DNA of 64,000 nucleotides. It comes from Alkalibacterium kapii (lineage in GTDB: Bacteria > Bacillota > Bacilli > Lactobacillales > Carnobacteriaceae_A). The stretch lies in contig NZ_BJUY01000002.1 of the NCBI RefSeq assembly GCF_007988865.1, forward strand, positions 1 through 64,000, given 5' to 3'. The notes below the pieces were generated by a model that worked only from the letters and a program-made list of their open reading frames with translations, was not told where the DNA came from and made no database searches. Every line of letters starts with the position of its first letter. Position 1 is the first letter of the stretch. Position numbers and translations under genes: made by a program. Positions 9,049 through 17,413 of this stretch are shown here, piece after piece.

Positions 9049-9084
9049 AATAAAAGGCTGGAGGTTTCCGGCCTTTTATTTGTA
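9049..9084 (+). terminator. rho-independent terminator after the SDR pseudogene
   Basis: AATAAAAGGCTGG (9049-9061) pairs with CCGGCCTTTTATT (9068-9080), with one G-U pair and a short loop. Confidence 0.88.
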
Positions 9085-9286
9085 ATGAAAAGGTTTAGAT
9101 AATGGAAGCAGTCAGTGTTGCGGTAGAATGTCAATACCTCCCTCAGTAAAATCGGTTAACTAGGTCTGTCTTTGTTCGCGTAAACACAATATAATCGCTT
9201 TTTTTATAAAAATATCTGAATATCGCTTTATTTATTCCTTTATTTTTGTTAAACTATTCACATAAAGAAGGTTAGGAGAGATTACT

Positions 9287-9772
9287 ATGAAAAAAATCAT
9301 GAATGCTCTGCACTTTATTTTTCGGAATGGTGAAACCTGGACAGTCAATCGTGAAACGATCGGAGACTTGTGGATCAAACAAGTGACAACGAGTTTTGGT
9401 CGTATAGACGGTGGAGAATTTGAAGAGATCCATCCATGTGAATCATTGAGGATCGAAATATACAAAGAAGCAGACCATGTAAATTCTGACGATATCAACA
9501 AAGGCGGACTGGAAGCGGGGATGTTTGCCCGCATCAAACAGTTCAAGGATATTGAAAAGATGGATATTCTATATCGCGATACCAAAAATGGTGAAAAGCG
9601 TATGAATGTTGAAAAAGACACCATTTATTTCCCTTATGAAGCGCTCGATACTGATGGTCATGACAACGCACACCAAACTTCGAAAGTCATGAACGAGACG
9701 CTTTATATCGTTATCGACCCTGAGAAAACTGTCGAGGAAATTTATCCGGAAACAGGCTCTTCTCATTCCTAA
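9287..9772 (+). CDS. conserved hypothetical protein, 161 aa
   Basis: I do not recognise this protein. It is soluble and acidic, with no signal peptide or membrane segment. It reads as a compact beta-rich domain, beginning MKKIMNALHFIFRNGETW and containing many alternating hydrophobic strands. The gene has a good Shine-Dalgarno sequence (TAGGAGAG) and is closed by a strong terminator, so it is an independent unit and very likely real. It lies between the SDR pseudogene and the flavin reductase gene, and nothing in the context suggests a role. Confidence 0.75.
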   Translation: MKKIMNALHFIFRNGETWTVNRETIGDLWIKQVTTSFGRIDGGEFEEIHPCESLRIEIYKEADHVNSDDINKGGLEAGMFARIKQFKDIEKMDILYRDTKNGEKRMNVEKDTIYFPYEALDTDGHDNAHQTSKVMNETLYIVIDPEKTVEEIYPETGSSHS

Positions 9773-9787
9773 TGTGTTCCCTTACCT

Positions 9788-9824
9788 CAGCCAGATGAAT
9801 AACCCTCATCTGGCTGTTTTTTTT
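9788..9824 (+). terminator. strong rho-independent terminator
   Basis: CAGCCAGATGA (9788-9798) pairs perfectly with TCATCTGGCTG (9806-9816), followed by eight Ts. Confidence 0.95.
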
Positions 9825-9888
9825 GCTTAAAAATTGTATTTCAATAGATCAATCGGTACAATAAGTATGAAGAAAAAGGAGGATCAGC

Positions 9889-10998
9889 ATGACGAATGAG
9901 AAATATAGACGACCTTTTACTTTCAAGAGTGGCCAGACTTTGAAAAATCGATTTGTAATGGCACCGATGACCACTAAAATGAGCTTTTATGACGGTGTGA
10001 TCACAGAAGATGAAAAACGTTATTATCAGATGAGAAGTAAAGAAGTTGGAGCCGTGATCACTGCAGCCGCGAATGTGTCTGAAAATGGTAAAGGCTGGGA
10101 GGGTGAGCTTGGCGTTCACGATGACAAGCATATCGCTGGACTCAGTGAATTAGCTTCTTCCATCAAAGTTAATGGAACAAAAGCCATTTTACAACTTTAT
10201 CATGGCGGACGTATGACACACGCGTCTGTCTTGAAAGGGATGCAGCCTGTTGCTCCAAGTTCTGTGAAGGCACTGAGACCCGATTCGGAGATGCCGAGAG
10301 GACTTGAAGAAGAAGAAATCGTTCAAATCATTGATGACTTCAAAGGAGCGGCAATACGTGCGGCTAAAGCGGGGTTCGATGGAGTAGAACTTCATGGAGC
10401 GAATACTTATCTCATCCAGCAGTTTTTCTCACCGCATTCAAACAGACGATCAGACAAGTGGGGCGGCAGCAGGGATAAGCGGTTCAGGTTCATCGATGAA
10501 CTGGTGGACAGCGTGACTGCTGCTGTGGAAGAAATAACCACAGACCCTTTCATCGTCGGCTACCGGTTTTCTCCGGAAGAGATCGAAGATCCTGGGATAC
10601 GCTTTAATGATACCCTTTATCTTATAGAACAACTTTGTCAGAAACCGTTGGACTACCTGCATGTTTCACTTAGACACTACGACCAGGTCTCACAGTCAAA
10701 AGACTATAAAGACCAGCCCATACTCAAGTATTTACACGAGCAGATAAATGGCCGTGTGCCTCTTATTTCAGTCGGTGATATAAGAACAGGGGAAGATGCT
10801 GAAAAAGCACTGAAAAACAGTGAGCTTGCTGCTGTTGGACGTGTTTTGCTGTCCGATCCCAACTGGATCAATAAAGTCATGGAAGATAAAGAAGACATGA
10901 TTCGTTATGATGTGACTGAAGAAGAACGCGATCTTCTGGCTTTGACGAACGGTGTCTGGGGATTCATGCAGGGCATGATGCCGGAACGTTTAAAATAA
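9889..10998 (+). CDS. NADH:flavin oxidoreductase, old yellow enzyme family
   Basis: A 369-residue FMN-dependent ene-reductase that uses NAD(P)H to reduce activated C=C bonds. The FMN-binding start (LKNRFVMAPMTT), the LYHGGR strand and the active-site FDGVELHGANTYLIQQF segment, with the His/Asn pair that binds the substrate carbonyl, are all present, followed by the family's FSPHSNRRSDKWGG. The C-terminal GDIRTGEDAEKAL and AAVGRVLLSDPNW segments bind FMN phosphate. There is no iron-sulfur extension, so it belongs to the short, single-domain group typical of Firmicutes. The RBS is AAAGGAGG. It is followed closely by a GtrA gene. Confidence 0.92.
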   Translation: MTNEKYRRPFTFKSGQTLKNRFVMAPMTTKMSFYDGVITEDEKRYYQMRSKEVGAVITAAANVSENGKGWEGELGVHDDKHIAGLSELASSIKVNGTKAILQLYHGGRMTHASVLKGMQPVAPSSVKALRPDSEMPRGLEEEEIVQIIDDFKGAAIRAAKAGFDGVELHGANTYLIQQFFSPHSNRRSDKWGGSRDKRFRFIDELVDSVTAAVEEITTDPFIVGYRFSPEEIEDPGIRFNDTLYLIEQLCQKPLDYLHVSLRHYDQVSQSKDYKDQPILKYLHEQINGRVPLISVGDIRTGEDAEKALKNSELAAVGRVLLSDPNWINKVMEDKEDMIRYDVTEEERDLLALTNGVWGFMQGMMPERLK

Positions 10999-11050
10999 GT
11001 ATTGTAACGTATTGAGGCAGAAATGAGGTGGTTCAAAAGGAAGTGAGTAT

Positions 11051-11482
11051 TTGTTAAAACGATTATACACCAAATTTCAACAATTTATCGATTACTTTCT
11101 TTTTGGACTGATTACAGCGGTTCTTGCCATCGGTATTTTTTATGTCATGAATGTATGGGTTGGTCTGCAGTATTTACTGGCGAATATTATTTCGGTCATT
11201 ACAGCGATCCTTTTTTCTTATACTGTGAACAAACGCTATGTCTTTAAGACGAAAACGCGCACTTGGAAACAATCACTCAGAGAGTTCGGCTTGTTTGTTT
11301 CAGTGAAGATGTCAGGATCCCTGCTGAACATGCTCGGTTTATTTGTATTCGTACAGTTCTTGAATATGAATCCTACTTGGGCTAAAATCGTCCTGGAACT
11401 AACGATTGCCTCGCTGAGTTATTTAATCAGCAGGAACTTGATTTTCAAGAAAATAACGGAACTGGAAGGAAGAGACGAATGA
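11051..11482 (+). CDS. GtrA family membrane protein
   Basis: A 143-residue protein with four hydrophobic helices and the family motif NKRYVF between the second and third. GtrA proteins help move or hold lipid-linked sugars for wall or O-antigen-like glycosylation, usually with a GT2 enzyme. None is adjacent, though the GT2-GtrA fusion at 1.16 kb is a candidate partner. The start is a TTG preceded by AAAAGGAAG, and no in-frame ATG occurs near it. Its TGA overlaps the ATG of pncA (ATGA), so the two are translationally coupled, although no shared function is obvious. Confidence 0.85.
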   Translation: MLKRLYTKFQQFIDYFLFGLITAVLAIGIFYVMNVWVGLQYLLANIISVITAILFSYTVNKRYVFKTKTRTWKQSLREFGLFVSVKMSGSLLNMLGLFVFVQFLNMNPTWAKIVLELTIASLSYLISRNLIFKKITELEGRDE

Positions 11483-12027
11483 AAAAAGCGTTGATCAATA
11501 TCGATTATACGATAGATTTTGTTGCAGACGGTGGCGCGTTGACCAGTGGTGAGCCGGGGCAGGCAATCCATGACAACATCCTTGAACTGACAAAGGAGTT
11601 TTATAATACGGGAGATTTTATTGCTTTCACAATCGATAAGCATACAAAGAATGATCCCTATCATCCTGAGACCGGCTTATTTCCAGCTCATAATATCGAA
11701 GGAACAAAAGGACGTCTACTTTACGGGGAATTAGAGGACTATTATCAGGAAATAAAAGAAGCTGAAAACGTATATTACACGGATAAAACCCGTTACAGTG
11801 CCTTTCAAGGGACGGATCTGGAAACGAAGTTAAGAGAACGCGAGATTACTGAAGTGCATCTCGTAGGGGTTTGCACAGACATATGCGTATTGCATACGGC
11901 TGTGGATGCTTATAATAAAGGATTTTCCATTGTTATTCATAAAGATTGTGTGGCCAGTTTTAATCAGACAGGACACGAATGGGCTCTCGGACACTTCCAG
12001 GAAACACTCGGCGCAGCTATCGTTTAA
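11479..12027 (+). CDS. pncA: nicotinamidase
   Basis: PncA hydrolyses nicotinamide to nicotinate and ammonia in NAD salvage. The 182-residue protein is of the Bacillus PncA type throughout. The catalytic triad is in place: D9 (INIDYTIDF), K103 (DKTRYSAF) and C136 (GVCTDICVLHTAVDAY), with metal ligands around D53 and H55. The cis-peptide region before the nucleophile is conserved. It overlaps the GtrA gene by 4 bp and ends just before a bidirectional terminator. Confidence 0.94.
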   Translation: MKKALINIDYTIDFVADGGALTSGEPGQAIHDNILELTKEFYNTGDFIAFTIDKHTKNDPYHPETGLFPAHNIEGTKGRLLYGELEDYYQEIKEAENVYYTDKTRYSAFQGTDLETKLREREITEVHLVGVCTDICVLHTAVDAYNKGFSIVIHKDCVASFNQTGHEWALGHFQETLGAAIV

Positions 12028-12044
12028 CTGTTCAAATGAAATAC

Positions 12045-12094
12045 AACAGCCCCTGTTCACTCATTTTTTAAATGGGTCGACAGGGGCTGTTTTT
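12045..12094. terminator. terminator between pncA and the convergent hypothetical gene
   Basis: ACAGCCCCTGT (12046-12056) pairs perfectly with ACAGGGGCTGT (12080-12090), followed by Ts on the plus strand. Confidence 0.92.
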
Positions 12095-12618
12095 CAGCTG
12101 AATTGGATATAAATACTTAAATCGAATGGTTCTTTTTCTTCCTCAATGACGACGTGCTGTTCTTCGTTGTAATATTTATAAGGGCCACCTTTTATATAAG
12201 CAAAAGCCGTCATCATACTTGTCTGCAAGTAGTGTCTCATATCGGGATTTAGTTCTTTTGGTACTTGGCCTAAGTAAATATTCTCCACATAAAGGTCAAA
12301 ACCGTTTTTAGTGTTTGGAGTAACCTTGATGTTTGATGTGCAGAAACTTTCATACTTGTAGATCGTTCGCTTTGCAGCTTCAATGTTCTCGTTTTTTTTG
12401 CCTATGTAATAACGGTGCGATCGATCTCTTTTAATAATTTTTTTAACGATCAGATCGATGGTTTTCTGATAAGCCGACATGTCGCTGGCTGAGAACAGAT
12501 GTTTATTTTGAATCGTTAAAATATTGCGTGCTTTCTTTAAAGTGCTGGCTCCAACAAAATCGCTTGAATAAGCCGACTGGTTTTTTACTAAGTATTTTAA
12601 TCGGTTAAAAAAACTCAA
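12094..12618 (-). CDS. hypothetical protein, 174 aa
   Basis: I do not recognise a family for this protein. It is basic in its N-terminal half (many Lys, with KKIIKRDRSHRYY) and has a C-terminal segment FDLYVENIYLGQVP followed by an MRHYLQTSMMTAFAYIKGGPYKYY stretch that looks like a small folded domain. There are no membrane segments. It starts with a TTG preceded by GGAGAAG at good spacing. It is convergent with pncA, with which it shares a terminator. Confidence 0.65.
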   Translation of the reverse strand: MSFFNRLKYLVKNQSAYSSDFVGASTLKKARNILTIQNKHLFSASDMSAYQKTIDLIVKKIIKRDRSHRYYIGKKNENIEAAKRTIYKYESFCTSNIKVTPNTKNGFDLYVENIYLGQVPKELNPDMRHYLQTSMMTAFAYIKGGPYKYYNEEQHVVIEEEKEPFDLSIYIQFS

Positions 12619-13282
12619 GAGTACTTCTCCTTTCGCATTTTGATCCTTTCGTAACGACTCACCACTAAACAGGATGTGTAAATCCTTTTTTCGCCCTTTT
12701 TATGTCTTTATAGATTAAAGAACTGGCAGCAGGGTTCACACTATAATAAAGTAAACTGGAGCTGTATTTATCCTGCCCGGAAATGAAACTGTTTACAAAT
12801 AAACTCTCTAATAAATATAATCGACAAAAAGAGTTGAACATTAACCTGTTTAATAAAAAGCGACTATACTATTTTAATACAAATAAAGGAAAATGAAAAG
12901 GGAAAGGATGTTTATTCTGTTTAAAAGGCGTTTATAGATAAGAAAAATCATCTTCAGGATTTAATGAAAAAAATAAATACCAAAAAAGAAGAAGGCGTTC
13001 TGATTTATCTAAAACTTAATGAGTTAATATCCACTTTTAAAGTGCAACCAATTTTGCTTGATAAACTTGAATCATTTAAAGTATTTTAACTTCCAGTAAA
13101 CTAAAGGGCTTTCTTTCAAACAGGATAGAGAAGCCAGTTATCAGTCACTTAACAAGATTTTTATTTTTGAAAAGATGTTAATATAAAACTAATTTAAATG
13201 AGTAATGATTTATAAATGTTATTTTAATAACAAGTAACTTGATTTCACTTCTAATATCTTAACAGTGTTCAAGTCTTATCAA
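12619..13282. other. AT-rich intergenic stretch with only a 41-codon ORF
   Basis: Nearly 700 bp separate the hypothetical gene from the sugar transporter operon. A 41-codon ORF (ATG 12964 to TAA 13089, starting MKKINTKKEEGVLIYLKL) has a poor ribosome site. A 14-codon ORF near 12894 has a better one (AAAGGAAA) but leads nowhere. These may be remnants of a lost gene, since no homology could be recognised. The base composition is more AT-rich than the neighbours. Confidence 0.4.
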
Positions 13283-13311
13283 TTGCTTCTAAAAAAGTAG
13301 TACCTTAATAT
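13283..13311 (+). promoter_or_regulatory. sigma-A-type promoter of the sugar ABC operon
   Basis: TTGCTT (13283-13288), a 17-bp spacer and TAATAT (13306-13311) lie 60 bp upstream of the binding-protein start. Confidence 0.6.
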
Positions 13312-13317
13312 ATTAAG

Positions 13318-13341
13318 TGTACAAACTAATCGGTGCGTACA
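13318..13341. promoter_or_regulatory. candidate operator TGTAC-N14-GTACA
   Basis: An exact inverted repeat (13318-13322 and 13337-13341) sits at the expected transcription start of the ABC operon, a position typical for a repressor. No regulator gene is adjacent. Confidence 0.4.
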
Positions 13342-13370
13342 TATATTATTAAAAACAAGGAGGAATTACG

Positions 13371-14738
13371 TTGGGCACTTTTGAGTGGAAGAAATATATT
13401 AAACGGGGAATCATGCTTTCCTCTATACCTTTAGTACTGGCAGCATGCGCAGATGATACGGAATCGGATACGACGAGTGGAGAGGATCCTTCTGCAAATG
13501 ATACCGGCGATTCGGGGAATGGGGGAGAAGTTGCCGAACTTGAATTCTGGTCATTCTGGGGTTCAGGATCAAGACGGGAAACCATTGAAGCGATCATAGA
13601 AGATTTCAACAGTGAACATGATAACATCAACGTTGAACATGTTTATCAGCCTTGGGGGGATATCTGGACAAAAGCACTGGCAGCCATCGCGGGAGGGAAT
13701 GCACCTGATGTCATTGTTCAAGACATCAACAGCGTTAGACAACGAGCAGAAGCTGAGCAGGCAACGAATCTTGAAGAATATATTGAAGATGAAAGTTTTT
13801 CTGAAAAATTCTACCCTCAATTATGGGACACCGTACTTTATGAGGATGAAGCATATGGCGTACCATTCAATACGGACACGCAAGTTATTTTTTACAATAA
13901 AGATGCTTTTGAAGAAGCCGGACTCGACCCTGAAAATCCACCAGCAACCTGGGCTGAACTTGAAGACGCTGCGCGCGCTTTGGATATTGAATCAGGTGAT
14001 GGCTATGAACAGATCGGTTTTTACCCTCGCTGGAACATAGGACCGGATGTCTGGACTTTAAATGCAGATGAAGGCGTTTCCTGGTTTGATGATGAAGGAA
14101 ACGTTGAAATCAATACACCTGAAAAAGTGGCGGCCCTTGAATGGATGCTGGAGTGGCAGGATTACTATGGTCGAGATACCATTAATCAATATGAAGCAGA
14201 ATTCGGTTCTGGTGTAGCTGATCCATTTATTTCAGGCCTTGTAGCTATGCGGGGACAAAACTTGAACTATTATGTCAATCTTCAGGAAAATGCGCCAGAT
14301 GATTTAGATTTTGGTGTTTTCCGCTTACCGGAATACGAAGAAGGCAGTGGACACTGGACATGGGGCGGCGGATTTGTTCTGGAAATTCCGGAAAATACCG
14401 ACAACCCTGAAGAATCCTTTGAATTTATCAAATACCTGACATCAACTGAAGTACAAGAACGCTTTGGTATGAACAGTTTTGATATTATGGCCAATATCGA
14501 AGCCAATGAAAACCTGACCACACATCCTGAACTTGGTGAACGTGGTTTAGAGATGTATCAAATGGCTGAGAAAAGTCTGGAAAAAACAGTCATTACACCG
14601 GTTCCTTTAACAGCACCGGATTATATTCCGCTGGTCAACACACAGATCGATGCTGCTTTCTTAGGAGAGCTGACAGCTCAAGAAGCTTTGGATGCTGCAC
14701 AAGAATCTGTTGAGAATCTTGTAGAACAGAATCAGTAA
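13371..14738 (+). CDS. sugar ABC transporter substrate-binding lipoprotein (CUT1 type)
   Basis: An extracellular solute-binding protein family 1 lipoprotein of 455 residues that captures a sugar or oligosaccharide and delivers it to the two permeases encoded next. The signal peptide ends in the lipobox LAAC, with the lipidated Cys at residue 26, followed by an acidic, Ser/Thr-rich linker. The mature part begins LEFWSFWGSGSRRETIEAII and has the family's GGNAPDVIVQD and NTDTQVIFYNKDAFEEAG segments. The start is a TTG with AAGGAGG seven bases upstream; an internal ATG at residue 15 would shorten the signal peptide. The substrate is unknown. The high acidity fits a salt- or alkali-adapted host. 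Confidence 0.92.
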   Translation: MGTFEWKKYIKRGIMLSSIPLVLAACADDTESDTTSGEDPSANDTGDSGNGGEVAELEFWSFWGSGSRRETIEAIIEDFNSEHDNINVEHVYQPWGDIWTKALAAIAGGNAPDVIVQDINSVRQRAEAEQATNLEEYIEDESFSEKFYPQLWDTVLYEDEAYGVPFNTDTQVIFYNKDAFEEAGLDPENPPATWAELEDAARALDIESGDGYEQIGFYPRWNIGPDVWTLNADEGVSWFDDEGNVEINTPEKVAALEWMLEWQDYYGRDTINQYEAEFGSGVADPFISGLVAMRGQNLNYYVNLQENAPDDLDFGVFRLPEYEEGSGHWTWGGGFVLEIPENTDNPEESFEFIKYLTSTEVQERFGMNSFDIMANIEANENLTTHPELGERGLEMYQMAEKSLEKTVITPVPLTAPDYIPLVNTQIDAAFLGELTAQEALDAAQESVENLVEQNQ

Positions 14739-14771
14739 CAAAAAATATGAAATCCTGATGACATAAGATAG

Positions 14772-14805
14772 AGAAAAGGGAGTGAAACCATTCCCTTTTT
14801 CTGCT
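14772..14805 (+). terminator. intercistronic stem-loop after the binding-protein gene
   Basis: AAAAGGGA (14774-14781) pairs with TCCCTTTT (14792-14799). Such hairpins between binding-protein and permease genes commonly stabilise the upstream message or cause partial termination, so that binding protein is made in excess. Confidence 0.6.
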
Positions 14806-14825
14806 ATTTAAAGAAAGGGGTGCAG

Positions 14826-15782
14826 ATGATGAAAAACGCCGATACGTCCCAGTTTAGTAAAGCAATACAAGAAATCAAAACTTTGAAAAAGAAGAACTGG
14901 TCGAAAAGAAAGAAGAAAGAAGCATGGTGGGGACTATTGTTTGTTGCGCCATTTATTATCGGATTTTTAGGCTTTATGCTTTTACCGATGCTTTTTTCTT
15001 TCTATGGAAGTTTTACGAATTATAATATTACATCGCAGATGGACTTTATCGGACTGGCTAATTTTAAGCGTATGTTCACCCAGGACGAATTATTTACAAC
15101 CTCTTTATATAACACGGCCTATTACGTCTTGTTCAATGTCCCATTGACAGCGGTCGGCAGTGTGTTTTTAGCCGTATTACTTAATCGCCAAATCTTTGGT
15201 ATCCGTGCTTTTCGAACAATATTTTACTTACCTGCTGTGTTATCCGGAGTAGCCGTTTATGTCTTATGGATGCAGTTGCTTTCTCCTTCTTCAGGACTTG
15301 TCAACACAGTTTTGTCCTGGGTAGGCATTGATGGACCGGCTTGGCTGTTTGATCCTGAATGGACAAAACCTGCTTTGATACTTATGCGGCTATGGAGTGT
15401 AGGCGGGTCTATGCTCTTATACCTGGCGACATTGCAGAATGTACCTAAACAGTTATATGAATCAGCAGAAGTGGATGGAGCGGGTTTTACAAGAAAATTT
15501 TTCCACATTACACTGCCGCTTATCACGCCGATCATATTTTACGATATAGTCACGTCGACGATTGGTGCCTTCCAGATTTTCCAGGAAGCTTATGTTATGA
15601 CAGAAGGCGGGACAGGAGGCCCTTCCAATTCACTATTGTTTTACAACCTGCATATGTGGAATAAAGCTTTCGTAGCTTTTGATATGGGGTATGCTATGGC
15701 GATGTCGATGATTCTATTCATTATTGTTTTAACTTTAACTTTTATAAACTTGAAATTAGCCCCTAAGTGGGTCAACTATTAG
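14826..15782 (+). CDS. sugar ABC transporter permease (MalF-like)
   Basis: A 318-residue inner permease of the CUT1 family. After a basic N-terminal tail (KKKNWSKRKKKEA) there are six hydrophobic segments. The cytoplasmic EAA loop that contacts the ATPase is QLYESAEVDGAGFTRKFFHI, followed by TLPLITPIIF. ATG codons at 14826 and 14829 both follow AAAGGGG; the second has slightly better spacing. It pairs with the next permease. No ATPase gene is in the operon, so a shared MsmX-like ATPase elsewhere in the genome is the likely energy source, as is common for CUT1 systems in Firmicutes. Confidence 0.92.
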   Translation: MMKNADTSQFSKAIQEIKTLKKKNWSKRKKKEAWWGLLFVAPFIIGFLGFMLLPMLFSFYGSFTNYNITSQMDFIGLANFKRMFTQDELFTTSLYNTAYYVLFNVPLTAVGSVFLAVLLNRQIFGIRAFRTIFYLPAVLSGVAVYVLWMQLLSPSSGLVNTVLSWVGIDGPAWLFDPEWTKPALILMRLWSVGGSMLLYLATLQNVPKQLYESAEVDGAGFTRKFFHITLPLITPIIFYDIVTSTIGAFQIFQEAYVMTEGGTGGPSNSLLFYNLHMWNKAFVAFDMGYAMAMSMILFIIVLTLTFINLKLAPKWVNY

Positions 15783-15812
15783 AAATATTAAACCTTTGAA
15801 AGGAGGAAAAAA

Positions 15813-16715
15813 ATGGACTTATCTAAACAGGCACCTATAGAACAAGCAGGAAAGAAAGTCAATGAGAAGCATTTTAAAAGCCGTAAACGGCAACAATTTA
15901 TCGGGAAAATAATCGTGTATATCATATTGATCGCGGTCAGTCTTGTCTTGCTCGCACCACTTGGCTGGATGGTCAGTACATCTTTAAAATCAATGGAAGA
16001 GATCGTTAGTTTTCCTCCTACATTATTGCCTGAAACATTTCACTGGGAAAATTATGCCTATACAGTAAAAGCCTTTCCCTTTTTTAACTACATGAAAAAT
16101 ACAATATTCATCACTGCTTTCGTGGTTGCGGGAAATGTTTTATCCAATTCTTTTATTGCTTATGGCTTTGCAAAAATAAACTTTCCAGGTAAGAATGTCT
16201 TGTTTGCCTTAGTTTTAGCGACGATGATGGTTCCAGGCTTTGTTACAATGATTCCTCAATATATTCTTTTTACTAAAATCGGGTGGGTCGGAACCTATTT
16301 ACCGCTGATCGTACCTTCTTTTTTCGGTAGTGCTTTTTACATTTTTCTGATGAGACAATTCTACATGTCTATTAATAATGAACTGATTGAATCTGCCCAG
16401 ATGGACGGCGCGAATCATTTATATATCTGGAGCCGTCTGATGTTGCCGCTGACAAAGCCGGCGCTCATCACTATTGGAATCATGTCGTTCAACGGAGCCT
16501 GGAATGATTTTCTCGGACCTTTGCTTTATATTACACGCGAAGAGAATTATACCCTGCAGATCGGTTTACAGAGTTTTCAGAATCAATCAACAACTCAGTG
16601 GAATTATTTGATGGCAGGAGCGACGCTGGTTATGATCCCGACTATCGTACTGTTCTTTTTTGCACAAAAATACTTCGTTGAAGGAATGGACTTAACGGGA
16701 GGAACGAAAGGATAA
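15813..16715 (+). CDS. sugar ABC transporter permease (MalG-like)
   Basis: This is the second permease of the CUT1 importer, 300 residues with six membrane segments. The EAA loop reads ELIESAQMDGANHLYIWSRL, followed by MLPLTKPAL. The Gly-Trp-Met-Val-Ser start of the periplasmic region and the terminal GMDLTGGTKG are family hallmarks. It lies 30 bp after the MalF-like gene with AAAGGAGG before the ATG and is followed 31 bp later by a DUF624 gene, so the four genes form one operon ended by the hairpin at 17.35 kb. Confidence 0.93.
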   Translation: MDLSKQAPIEQAGKKVNEKHFKSRKRQQFIGKIIVYIILIAVSLVLLAPLGWMVSTSLKSMEEIVSFPPTLLPETFHWENYAYTVKAFPFFNYMKNTIFITAFVVAGNVLSNSFIAYGFAKINFPGKNVLFALVLATMMVPGFVTMIPQYILFTKIGWVGTYLPLIVPSFFGSAFYIFLMRQFYMSINNELIESAQMDGANHLYIWSRLMLPLTKPALITIGIMSFNGAWNDFLGPLLYITREENYTLQIGLQSFQNQSTTQWNYLMAGATLVMIPTIVLFFFAQKYFVEGMDLTGGTKG

Positions 16716-16746
16716 AATATAGCCGCTGAAAGGAAGAAAGAAGAAG

Positions 16747-17373
16747 ATGGATTCCGCAAAAAATGAAAAAGCAGTTGTAGTAAAGTTTACTGAAACGTTT
16801 TCGACACTTGCAGTACTGAACGTCTACTGGCTCTTTTGCGCACTTTTTATCTTGCCGCTCTTTTCTGCAACAGAAGCGGTCTTCTATTGTATCAATAAGT
16901 ATATGGAAGAAGGAGAGACAGAATTCAGACAGATTTTTTTTCATTACGTCAAATCTAATTGGTTTAAAAGCTTCAAAAGACACATCTTGCCTTTTATGAT
17001 TCTTTTAGTCACCATACTTGATGCGCTGGTAATATATTTCAGTCCAATGCATGGAGCGATGCGCTCCTTAATGCTTGGAATCTTTTTACTTATGAGTATT
17101 CTCGCGTTTTTCTTATTCATGTATCAACTGAGTGTGATGCTTTTAGATAATGGCACAGAAAAAACGATGAAATATAGAATGCTGAAAGCTCTCTTTATTA
17201 TTATGCGCTATCCGCACTATACCCTGGCTCTTTTCTTGACCCTATTTGTTTACTTGCTGATCGCTCTCTATTTTGTTCCGATGCTCATTTTCTTTGTAGT
17301 GAGCTTTCCAGCGTATTGCTTTACTTACGTTATTTTAAAAAAGATCAATCAAAAAAGTCACCGAATGGAGTAA
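16747..17373 (+). CDS. YesL/DUF624 family membrane protein
   Basis: A 208-residue protein with about five hydrophobic segments and the family's opening pattern (FSTLAVLNVYWLFCALFILPLFSATEAVFYCI). DUF624 proteins are found mainly in Firmicutes sugar ABC operons, such as the B. subtilis yes cluster, but their role is unknown. It is the last gene of the transporter operon, with AAAGGAAG before its ATG. Its last codons run into the terminator stem. It may help assemble or regulate the transporter; that is inference from context. Confidence 0.88.
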   Translation: MDSAKNEKAVVVKFTETFSTLAVLNVYWLFCALFILPLFSATEAVFYCINKYMEEGETEFRQIFFHYVKSNWFKSFKRHILPFMILLVTILDALVIYFSPMHGAMRSLMLGIFLLMSILAFFLFMYQLSVMLLDNGTEKTMKYRMLKALFIIMRYPHYTLALFLTLFVYLLIALYFVPMLIFFVVSFPAYCFTYVILKKINQKSHRME

Positions 17374-17392
17374 ATCTGTCCGGTGACTTTTT
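17352..17392. terminator. bidirectional terminator overlapping the DUF624 stop
   Basis: AAAAAGTCACCG (17352-17363) pairs perfectly with CGGTGACTTTTT (17381-17392) between convergent genes. The stop codon lies in the loop. Confidence 0.93.
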
Positions 17393-17413
17393 GACTGAAT
17401 GACGTGTCAAATG

